A DNA stretch of 64,000 nucleotides from Ardenticatenaceae bacterium. Its GTDB lineage: Bacteria; Chloroflexota; Anaerolineae; Promineifilales; Promineifilaceae. This document shows, one piece after another, positions 1 to 6,619 of this stretch. The notes under the pieces were generated by a model. The model was not told the DNA's origin and searched no databases. It was given only the letters and a program-made list of their open reading frames with translations. Position 1 is the stretch's first letter, and each line of letters begins with the position of its first letter. Location: positions 31,410 through 95,409 of the forward strand of contig JACKBU010000022.1 of assembly GCA_020634395.1 (NCBI GenBank), given 5' to 3'. Both the position numbers and the translations under genes were made by a program.

Positions 1-1
1 G

Positions 2-313
2 TCGTTCGCCGAGCGGGCATTGTTAACGGCCGTTTCCCACCTCATGGATGTGGAAATGATCTTCCGGGCGGAAGATCTGATGCAGTATCTGGAAACCTAT
101 GGCATCAGCCTGACGCCCACAGAAGTCACCGCGGCCCTTAATACACTGGTCGAACGCGAAATTCTGGCCGAAGCCTCCGCCGGTGTCACCACGCAGTATG
201 AGCTAAAAATTGGGCTGGTGGGCCTATGGGTGGCCCAACACAAGAGCCTGAGCAAGCTCCACGCTGAAAAAGAAGCCGCCCGCGCCAACGGCAAAACGGC
301 CGTGGCCGGGTGA
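2..313 (+). CDS. C-terminal part of a large ATPase (winged-helix end), partial
   Basis: The frame is open to the left edge of the window, so only the last ~103 residues of a longer protein are present. The fragment reads as a compact helical/winged-helix module (an AxxHLMDVEM stretch, then a helix pair 'LTPTEVTAALNTLVEREIL', then 'YELKIGLVGLWVAQHKSL'). This pattern is common at the C-terminus of Chloroflexota STAND/AAA ATPases, where the wHTH follows the NTPase core. The ATPase core itself lies outside the window, so the assignment rests on the tail only. It is convergent with the following phosphatase gene. A TTG at 20 is an internal codon rather than a believable start. Confidence 0.5.
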   Translation, partial: SFAERALLTAVSHLMDVEMIFRAEDLMQYLETYGISLTPTEVTAALNTLVEREILAEASAGVTTQYELKIGLVGLWVAQHKSLSKLHAEKEAARANGKTAVAG

Positions 314-359
314 AGGCACTGTGGTCAGTTAGCCGCCCTGGTTTATTACTCCAACAAAC

Positions 360-848
360 CTACAGTTCCTTTGGCAGCCACAGCGCTTGCAGCTTAACCA
401 GCGTATCCAGGGTTAAATCGCGCCAACTGTCTATATCTAGCTGCAAATAAGCCAGCCCCGCCGTTGCCATACGCACCGATTCACCGGTCAGGTCTTCCAC
501 CAACTCCTCCATTCCCGGATTATGTCCCACCACCATGACCCGCTCGTAGGCATCATCGACTTCGCCTAACACCGCCAGATAATCCTCCGCATCGGCGTGG
601 TAAAAGCGGCGCGTCACAGCGATTTCGTTGTCGTAGCCGCAGTTCAGGGCTACCAGTTCGGCCGTCGTCAGCGCCCGCTCCGCTGACGAGGAGATGATCA
701 GATCCGGCGTTAGATCTTCGGCTTGCAGCAGGCGGCCCATGCGCGGCGCGTCTTGTTTCCCCCGGTCGTTTAACGGCCGTTCATGATCCGCCAGATAATC
801 ATTGCTCCAACTCGACTTGGCATGGCGTAAAACTAGCAAGGTTTTCAT
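360..848 (-). CDS. sixA: SixA-type phosphohistidine phosphatase
   Basis: Small histidine-phosphatase-superfamily protein (162 residues). The N-terminus MKTLLVLRHAKSSW holds the catalytic RH motif in the 'RHA' form typical of SixA. 'DLIISSSAERALTTAEL' supplies the second arginine region and 'VMVVGHNPGMEEL' the distal catalytic histidine. SixA enzymes remove phosphate from histidine on phosphotransfer domains. The ATG at 848 was chosen because GGAGG lies 8 nt upstream; a GTG/ATG pair slightly further upstream sits too close to the Shine-Dalgarno. The gene is divergent from the PP2C/kinase operon, so three of the first four genes here concern protein dephosphorylation or phosphorylation. Confidence 0.85.
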   Translation of the reverse strand: MKTLLVLRHAKSSWSNDYLADHERPLNDRGKQDAPRMGRLLQAEDLTPDLIISSSAERALTTAELVALNCGYDNEIAVTRRFYHADAEDYLAVLGEVDDAYERVMVVGHNPGMEELVEDLTGESVRMATAGLAYLQLDIDSWRDLTLDTLVKLQALWLPKEL

Positions 849-914
849 ACACATTTCCTCCGGCAGTTTGTTCACCAATGGTATCCTATTCCGCCGCTGC
901 CTGGTAATTGCCTC

Positions 915-963
915 TTGACTTCGTGTTATAATTACACTATCATAATCGTGTCAAATACACACT
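915..963 (+). promoter_or_regulatory. Promoter with two CGTGT-N7-ACACT operators
   Basis: TTGACT (915-920), 17-bp spacer, TATCAT (938-943) forms a sigma70-like promoter for the phosphatase gene at 978. One dyad CGTGT-N7-ACACT (922-938) lies in the spacer and a second (947-963) just downstream of the -10. The same dyad arrangement recurs at 3482-3532, so one repressor probably controls both promoters. Confidence 0.7.
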
Positions 964-977
964 ATTGGAGGCGCACT

Positions 978-1712
978 GTGATCAACCATGCCACACTCAT
1001 CGGCCGCTCTCATCGACTCTGGCAGCAAAATGGGCAGGATTTTGCCCTCAGCGGCGCGCCCGCGCCCGACTGCGCATTTGGCCTGGTACTGGACGGCTGC
1101 GGCAGCAAGTATCGCAGCGACACGGCCGTTTTTCCCTCGCACAACGAAGTCGGTGCCAAGCTCCTGGGCAAGTTTCTGGCCGCTGCCCTCAGCCATAAGC
1201 TGCAAAGCGATACGGCCGTTTCTCCCGCTGACCTGCTCGCCGATCTTTACCGGCAATCGCTCGATTTTCTGGCCGGGCTGGTCGCCCTCTTCCCCGGCCA
1301 GAACCCGGCACTGCGCCAGCAGCTTGTTATGACCCACCTGCTCTGCACGGTGGTCGGTTTTGTGAAAGTGGCGGACACGGCCGTCTTCTTCTGGCGCGGC
1401 GATGGCTTTCTGGCGGTTGATGGCAGTGTTACCGGGCTGGACAGCGGCAACCAGCCCGACTATCTGGCCTATGACATGCTAGAAGGGCGGCGAGACGGCC
1501 GTTTCCACAGCCAACCCATCCCGCCCGATGCCCGCTGGTTCGCCGCCGCCAGCGATGGCTGGACCGCCGACTTGCTGACCGGCTGCGCCACACCTCGCCC
1601 TGGGCCGACCCTGCAGCGCTGGCTCAACCAACAAAGCCAGCCGCGCGGCCAATTTGAAGACGACGGCGCTGTCGCCGTATGGTGGGGAGAGCGAGCAAAG
1701 GAATTATCATGA
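978..1712 (+). CDS. PP2C-family serine/threonine phosphatase
   Basis: 244-residue PP2C-like protein. The metal-binding landmarks of the family are visible: 'LVLDGCGS' near the N-terminus (the DG motif of strand 2), 'FFWRGDGFLAV' (GD), 'AASDGW' (the SDG motif) and a C-terminal 'EDDGAVAVWW' (DD motif). It should dephosphorylate Ser/Thr in the cytoplasm. The GTG at 978 follows GGAGG by 6 nt and starts immediately before the first conserved strand; a longer frame to 915 would run through the promoter and operators. Its stop overlaps the kinase start (ATGA), implying translational coupling. PP2C plus kinase plus vWA is the composition of TerY-P triads. Confidence 0.8.
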   Translation: MINHATLIGRSHRLWQQNGQDFALSGAPAPDCAFGLVLDGCGSKYRSDTAVFPSHNEVGAKLLGKFLAAALSHKLQSDTAVSPADLLADLYRQSLDFLAGLVALFPGQNPALRQQLVMTHLLCTVVGFVKVADTAVFFWRGDGFLAVDGSVTGLDSGNQPDYLAYDMLEGRRDGRFHSQPIPPDARWFAAASDGWTADLLTGCATPRPGPTLQRWLNQQSQPRGQFEDDGAVAVWWGERAKELS

Positions 1713-3478
1713 GCAACCGGACCATCTTCCTCAACGGACAGCCCCTAAGCCTTACGCCCGCGCAGCTTATCCAGGCGGGCGGCGAGGGGCTGGTGTTTGG
1801 CGTGGGCGATACGGCCGTTAAACTCTACCATCAGCCGCAGCCCGGCCACACCGCCAAGCTGCAGCACCTGTTGGACAGCGGTCTGGTCCAGACCCTGCCG
1901 CCCCACGTCCTGGCTCCCTGCGCCCTGGCAGCCGACAAACGCGGCCAGATAATCGGCTTTCAGATGCCGCGCCTGCCGGCCGGCAGCTTCCCCATCAAGA
2001 AGCTGGCCAATGTGCACTTCCGCCGCCAGCAGAACATCTCGACGACGGCCGTTCTGACCCTCTTTCAGCAGATGCACGCCACGCTCAGCCGCCTCCACCA
2101 GCTAGGTCTCGTCGTCGGCGACCTGAACGATCAGAATGTTTTTTTGCCGCCCGCCCAGCCGTTCATCCCGTACTGGATCGATGTGGACAGCTACCAGATC
2201 GGCCGCTATCCATGCCCGGTGGCCATGGAGCTTTTTGTCGATCCGCGCCTCTACGGCATTGCCGATTTGGGCCAACGGTCGTATTTCTCCCCGGCCACCG
2301 ACTGGTACGCCTTTTTTGTCCTACTCGTGCGCAGTTTGTTGGGCGTGCACCCCTACGGCGGCGTCCACAAACAGCATAAAACCCTGGCTGCCCGCGCCGC
2401 CGCCGGCATCAGCATCCTCCATCCCGACGTCACCTATCCGGCCACGGCCGTTCCCGCCGCCACACTCCCGGCCGCCCTCCGCCAACACCTGCTGGCCGTG
2501 TTTGAAAACGGCCAGCGTCCGCCCTTTCCCGTCGCCCTTCTTGCTGACTACACGCAGACACTTGCCGGCAGGCCACCCCTCCCCGGCGCCCGGCGAGCCA
2601 CGGCCGTCACCCCATCCCCCGATTTTTCGCTGCTGCTGACCGTGCCCGGTTTTATCGAACGGGTACAGGTGGAAGCAAACGGCCGTTTGCAGGCCATCGT
2701 GCGCCAGGAAAACGACGTGCGGCTGGTGCGATTGGGCCTGGGCGGCGTGGTGAACGAGACGCCGCTGTTCAGCGGGCAGCCGGGCTACCGCTATGCCTTG
2801 TTCCAGAACGTGCTGGTCGTCAACCCGCCGGGCAGCCGCCAACTGCTGCTGCTGGATGTGAGCGGCAGGCAGCCCCAGAAAATGCAGATGCTGGAAACGG
2901 CGCTGTTTCGGGATACGGCCGTTTTTGCCGCCAGCGATGAAGCCCTCTATCGCATTGCCGGAAACTGGATTATGCGCGGATCGGTGCAGCGCGGTTTGTA
3001 CGTAGAAGAGGCCATCGCCACCGCCCACCACAAACAGACGCGCTTCTGGGCCGCGCCTCGCGGCGACACGCTGGGCGGTTACCATCGCGTCTTTGCCGAA
3101 AATCGTTATTTTCTCCTCCACAATGGGGCCAGCTACGACGTGGCCCTGCCCGATTTGCGTCCTGGGGAAAGTGTCGTGGAAACGGCCGTGGCCTTTGGGA
3201 ATACGGCCGTGGCCTTTTGGCGTAAAATAAACTGGCGCGGCGCCCTGCGCAGCGAAGTCTGCCTGGCCAACCATCGGGGCAAACTCACACAGCAGCTCAC
3301 CACCACGGCCGAAAATTTCCACCCCGAACTCTATCCTTTTGCTCTGATCCCACCGCTGCCCATCACCGCCCCACTGCCCTTTGCCGCAGAAGAAATCATT
3401 CACCTGCACCTTCATCCACAGGGCGTCATCGCCCAGACGGGCAGCCAACTATTTTTCTTGCCCCCGTTTGGGGCTTGA
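1709..3478 (+). CDS. Divergent protein kinase-like protein with C-terminal propeller-like region
   Basis: 589 residues. Residues ~20-280 have a protein-kinase-like core: glycine-rich loop GGEGLVFGVG (24-33), lysine 38 in 'AVKLY', a catalytic-loop equivalent 'VGDLNDQNVF' with D138 and N143, and 'WIDVDSYQ' (D158/D160) in the DFG position. The C-terminal ~280 residues are beta-rich with repeated short strands and look like a sensor or propeller domain; I do not recognise the family. The start is coupled to the phosphatase by a 4-bp ATGA overlap, with AAAGGA 6 nt upstream. The TGA stop lies inside the -35 box of the next promoter. This kinase/phosphatase pairing matches TerY-associated kinase/PP2C pairs. 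Confidence 0.75.
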   Translation: MSNRTIFLNGQPLSLTPAQLIQAGGEGLVFGVGDTAVKLYHQPQPGHTAKLQHLLDSGLVQTLPPHVLAPCALAADKRGQIIGFQMPRLPAGSFPIKKLANVHFRRQQNISTTAVLTLFQQMHATLSRLHQLGLVVGDLNDQNVFLPPAQPFIPYWIDVDSYQIGRYPCPVAMELFVDPRLYGIADLGQRSYFSPATDWYAFFVLLVRSLLGVHPYGGVHKQHKTLAARAAAGISILHPDVTYPATAVPAATLPAALRQHLLAVFENGQRPPFPVALLADYTQTLAGRPPLPGARRATAVTPSPDFSLLLTVPGFIERVQVEANGRLQAIVRQENDVRLVRLGLGGVVNETPLFSGQPGYRYALFQNVLVVNPPGSRQLLLLDVSGRQPQKMQMLETALFRDTAVFAASDEALYRIAGNWIMRGSVQRGLYVEEAIATAHHKQTRFWAAPRGDTLGGYHRVFAENRYFLLHNGASYDVALPDLRPGESVVETAVAFGNTAVAFWRKINWRGALRSEVCLANHRGKLTQQLTTTAENFHPELYPFALIPPLPITAPLPFAAEEIIHLHLHPQGVIAQTGSQLFFLPPFGA

Positions 3479-3532
3479 CAAAGTGTCACGATTACACTAT
3501 ACTCTCCATATACTTAGTGTTATAAATACACT
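3475..3532 (+). promoter_or_regulatory. Promoter with two AGTGT-N7-ACACT operators
   Basis: TTGACA (3475-3480), 17-bp spacer, TATACT (3498-3503). The operator AGTGT-N7-ACACT fills the spacer at 3482-3498. A second copy sits at 3516-3532, where it would overlap the start site region. Spacing and sequence mirror the 915-963 promoter, supporting co-regulation of the hydrolase/vWA pair with the phosphatase/kinase pair. Confidence 0.75.
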
Positions 3533-3587
3533 AATTGATGAGAAAGCTAACCGGCATAAACCGCAGGCAAAAAATAGGAGACAACAC

Positions 3588-4517
3588 ATGAACAATTTTC
3601 CTCGCTTTTACGACCCGCAGCGTATCGGTACGCTGTTTTATCCGGATGTGGCCGCGATCGCCGCCGAAGCGGCGCAGGCTAACCTGGCTCCCGCCACCCA
3701 GGATAAACAAAAAATCCATCTGGTCATCATCGATATGCAGGTTGATTTTTGCCATGCGGGCGGCAGTCTGTATGTGCCCGGCTCCGTGGGTGACATCCAG
3801 CGGCTGGTCGAGTTCATCTACAGCCATGCCGAACGCATCACCAACATTACCTGCTCGTTGGACTCGCACCTGCCGCACCAGATTTTCCACCCGGCGTGGT
3901 GGGCTGATGAAAACGGCCGTCACCCCGCCCCCTTCACCATGATCACCTATCAGGACATCAAGGATGGCAAGTGGCGGCCGTTGGTGGCACCGATTCAGTC
4001 CACCAATTATGTCAAGCAGCTGGAAGAAGAAGCCAAAAAGACCCTGACCATCTGGCCCTATCACGTCATGATTGGCAGCATTGGCAATGCCCTCGACCCG
4101 GAACTCTTCTCGGCAGTGATGTGGCACAGCCTGGCGCGCAAAACGCAGCCCACCTGGCTGACCAAAGGCAGCATTCCGCTCACAGAGCACTACTCCATCA
4201 TCCAGCCGGAAGTGCCCGTGCCCAATCACCCGCTGGGCAGCAAAAACAAGGCCTTCCTGGATACCCTGGCCGACGCCGACGTGGTGCTGATCGCCGGGGA
4301 AGCGGAAAGCCACTGCGTGCTGGAAACGGTGGAAGACCTGGTGGAAGATTTCAGTGCCAAACCGGACGCCCTGCAAAAAATCTATTTCCTGCGTGACTGC
4401 ACCTCGCCGGTGCAGCACCCGGACGTGGACTTCCATGCCATCGCCCTGAAACGCTTCAAGGAATTTGAGCAGCAAGGGGTGAATTTTATGAACAGCACGG
4501 ATCGGCTGCCGTTTTAG
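3588..4517 (+). CDS. Nicotinamidase-like cysteine hydrolase (isochorismatase superfamily)
   Basis: 309 residues. It carries the catalytic triad of the superfamily: D49 in 'IIDMQVDFC', K193 in 'LTKGSIPL' and the nucleophile C243 in 'AGEAESHCVLETV'. It also has a PncA-like metal site, D92-x-H94...H101 ('SLDSHLPHQIFH'), and the PncA-like 'WPYHVMIGSIGNALDPEL' segment. True nicotinamidases deamidate nicotinamide to nicotinate in NAD salvage. The family also contains other amidases, and this protein is longer than PncA, so the substrate is inferred. The ATG at 3588 has AGGAG 7 nt upstream. It is transcribed from the operator-controlled promoter at 3475 with the vWA gene. Confidence 0.8.
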   Translation: MNNFPRFYDPQRIGTLFYPDVAAIAAEAAQANLAPATQDKQKIHLVIIDMQVDFCHAGGSLYVPGSVGDIQRLVEFIYSHAERITNITCSLDSHLPHQIFHPAWWADENGRHPAPFTMITYQDIKDGKWRPLVAPIQSTNYVKQLEEEAKKTLTIWPYHVMIGSIGNALDPELFSAVMWHSLARKTQPTWLTKGSIPLTEHYSIIQPEVPVPNHPLGSKNKAFLDTLADADVVLIAGEAESHCVLETVEDLVEDFSAKPDALQKIYFLRDCTSPVQHPDVDFHAIALKRFKEFEQQGVNFMNSTDRLPF

Positions 4518-4518
4518 G

Positions 4519-4572
4519 TATGAGACTGGAGACTGGAGATTGGAGATTAGGCCGTCTCTACTCTCTGGTCTC
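4519..4572. repeat. Dispersed GAGACTGGAGATTGG-type repeat
   Basis: Tandem 7-mers of GAGACTG/GAGATTG followed by a partly complementary GTCTCT...GGTCTCC stretch, lying between the hydrolase and vWA genes. The same family occurs at 5406, 8226, 16128, 19326 and 20221, and as variants at 24030 and 48045. Confidence 0.75.
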
Positions 4573-4584
4573 CGAAAGGAAAAC

Positions 4585-5406
4585 ATGATGAATAACAACA
4601 ACGGACTTGGCAATTTGGATGATTTGTTTACGGCGGCCCAGGATGATGGACTGACCGACGACACGCTGGATCTGGTGGTGGCGAATTTGAACGGGCCGAC
4701 GATGGCCACGGCCGTTGGCGTGCCCCTCGACCAACTGGCAAGCAACGAAGTGACCCTGGCGATGAACATCATCGACATGAGCGGTTCGATGGCCGCCCAC
4801 GCCGCCGACCTGATCCACGCCTACAACGACGATTACCTGGCAGCTATGGCCCACTCTGCGGCAGCCGACGACATCCTGGTCAGCACAATTCTCTTCAACG
4901 ACAGCGTACGCCTGCTGCATGGTTACGTGGCTCTGCCGGACGCACAGCGACTGGACCCCACATCCTACGATCCGTACGGTGCTACGGCTCTTTACGACGC
5001 GGTAGCCGGCGGGCTGGCCAACATGGTGCTGTACGCCCAACAGCTGCGGCAAAGCGGCATCATGGTGCGCTGCATCGTCATCGTCTACTCGGATGGCGAG
5101 GACAACTCGTCCCGGCAGCGGGCCCAGGATGTGGCCCGCACCGCCCGCGAACTGCTTAAGCAGGAGATGTATACTCTGGCCTACGTGGGTTTTGTGGATG
5201 GCGGGCAATCGGCGATAGGGTTTAAGACAAAGTCGAAGGTGAACCAGGCCCAGCAGCAAACCCGGCGGCTGGCCGACGAAATCGGCTTTACCGAGGCACT
5301 GACGGCCGGATTAAACCAGTCAGAGCTGCGCCGTATTTTCCATCTGGTTTCTATGTCGACGGTGCGGGTTAGCCAGCAGAGTACGGTTTCGGCGGGGGTT
5401 TTTTGA
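4585..5406 (+). CDS. vWA-domain protein, TerY-like
   Basis: 273 residues. A von Willebrand A domain starts near residue 56 with the MIDAS motif DMSGSM (64-69). The conserved threonine is in 'DPYGATALYDAV' and the later aspartate in 'VYSDGEDNSS', so the metal-dependent adhesion site is complete. It has no signal peptide and no transmembrane segment, so it is cytoplasmic. The start is one of two adjacent ATGs (4585 or 4588), 4 or 7 nt after AAAGGA. A cytoplasmic vWA protein next to PP2C and a divergent kinase is the TerY-P triad composition described for tellurium-resistance-type systems; the nicotinamidase-like partner is an addition. Confidence 0.8.
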   Translation: MMNNNNGLGNLDDLFTAAQDDGLTDDTLDLVVANLNGPTMATAVGVPLDQLASNEVTLAMNIIDMSGSMAAHAADLIHAYNDDYLAAMAHSAAADDILVSTILFNDSVRLLHGYVALPDAQRLDPTSYDPYGATALYDAVAGGLANMVLYAQQLRQSGIMVRCIVIVYSDGEDNSSRQRAQDVARTARELLKQEMYTLAYVGFVDGGQSAIGFKTKSKVNQAQQQTRRLADEIGFTEALTAGLNQSELRRIFHLVSMSTVRVSQQSTVSAGVF

Positions 5407-5490
5407 GACTGGAGACTAGAGATTGGAGATTGAGGGCTGGAGAGGCTAGAAAGTGACCAGACAACCAGTCTCTAGTCTCCAATCTCCTTT
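5406..5490. terminator. Repeat-derived bidirectional terminator-like hairpin
   Basis: Copies of the GAGACT/GAGATTGG repeat at 5408-5432 face an inverted set at 5470-5487, ending in a T6 run. It lies between the convergent vWA and heme A synthase genes, so it may terminate both transcripts. Confidence 0.5.
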
Positions 5491-5491
5491 T

Positions 5492-6574
5492 TTAGTCGGC
5501 GGCGGCACTGGCGGGTTTGACGGCCGTGGCCGCCTGCACGACCAGCGGCGCATAACGAATACGATGATTCAGGAACAGGGCCGCCAGAAGAAGAGCAATG
5601 GCCGTTCCCTGATGCACCAGGGCCAGCCACACGGGCACGCGGAACCAGATCACGCTGACGCCCAACGTGATTTGCAGGCACACCAGCCCCAACATCCACA
5701 AAATGCCGGAGCGCACGGCCGTATAAAACCCCTTCTTCCGCGCTACCCAATAAACCAGCAAAACGGCCGTCAGCACCACAAAGGCAAACCAGCGATGGAC
5801 GTAATGCACCGTCACCGGCACTTCCAGCAGATTTTTCCACCACGGTTCCACGTAAGACAGCAGGCCCGGCGGAATCAGGTGACCAAACATCAGCGGCCAC
5901 GTGCTGGAGGCATGCCCGGCCTTCAACCCGGCAACCAGACCGCCATAAGAAATCTGCACCACCAGCACGGCCACCATCAAAACAGCCAGCGCCTGGGCGC
6001 CGCGCCGCTGCGGACGGTCTGACGGCCGTTCCGTACCGTACACGTTGTTCAAGCCCGCCCAAAAGCAAAGCGCCAGCAGCGTCAGCGCCGCCAACAAATG
6101 AGCCGTCAGGCGGTAATGGCTCACGCTCGGCCGATCCACCAGCCCGCTGCTGACCATGTACCAGCCCAAAAAGCCCTGTAAAGCAAACCCAAGACCAATC
6201 AACAAATACACGCCCGACCGGCGCCAGGGAATTATGCCTTTCCACAAAAAATAAAAAAGCGGCAGCACATAGATCAATCCGGTCAAACGCGCCACCAGCC
6301 GGTGAATGTACTCGTTGTAATAGATGAACTCATAATCGCTCAAGGTCATGGTCTGGTTGATGATCTGGAATTCGGGCGTTTGCTGGTAATCGGCAAACTC
6401 CTGCTCCCACGCTTCTTGCGTCAGCGGCGGCAGGATACCGGTGATCACCTTCCACTCCACAATAGACAGCCCAGAGCGGGTCAGGCGCACCCAGCCGCCA
6501 AACACGACCAGAAACACCACCAGAAATCCCACCGAAAACAACCAGATATTTATCGCTTTCTTTGAACGTTCCAT
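5492..6574 (-). CDS. ctaA: Heme A synthase (CtaA/Cox15 family)
   Basis: Polytopic membrane protein of about 360 residues with roughly eight predicted hydrophobic helices. It carries the paired heme-ligand histidines of the family: 'YNEYIHRLVAR', 'YRLTAHLL', 'VHYVHRW' and 'ALVHQGTA'. 'GGWVRLTRSGLSIVEW' is the characteristic Cox15 signature after helix 1. The enzyme oxidises heme O to heme A for cytochrome c oxidase, pointing to an aerobic respiratory chain. No oxidase or ctaB genes are adjacent. The ATG at 6574 was chosen because GGAG lies 7 nt upstream; a GTG one codon earlier is also possible. Confidence 0.92.
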   Translation of the reverse strand: MERSKKAINIWLFSVGFLVVFLVVFGGWVRLTRSGLSIVEWKVITGILPPLTQEAWEQEFADYQQTPEFQIINQTMTLSDYEFIYYNEYIHRLVARLTGLIYVLPLFYFLWKGIIPWRRSGVYLLIGLGFALQGFLGWYMVSSGLVDRPSVSHYRLTAHLLAALTLLALCFWAGLNNVYGTERPSDRPQRRGAQALAVLMVAVLVVQISYGGLVAGLKAGHASSTWPLMFGHLIPPGLLSYVEPWWKNLLEVPVTVHYVHRWFAFVVLTAVLLVYWVARKKGFYTAVRSGILWMLGLVCLQITLGVSVIWFRVPVWLALVHQGTAIALLLAALFLNHRIRYAPLVVQAATAVKPASAAAD

Positions 6575-6619
6575 CACACTTCTCCAGAAACCAAAATACA
6601 GATCAGCCGCATGCCGATT

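Noticed and set aside
915..3532. Firm naming of the operator as an NrtR site
   Set aside because: The nicotinamidase-like gene makes it tempting, but no nrtR gene is in view and I cannot compare with the family motif here.
5453..6022. Long plus-strand frames opposite ctaA and the glycosyltransferase genes
   Set aside because: They are antisense shadows of GC-rich genes, with low-complexity Arg/Gln/His/Pro content and no ribosome-binding sites.
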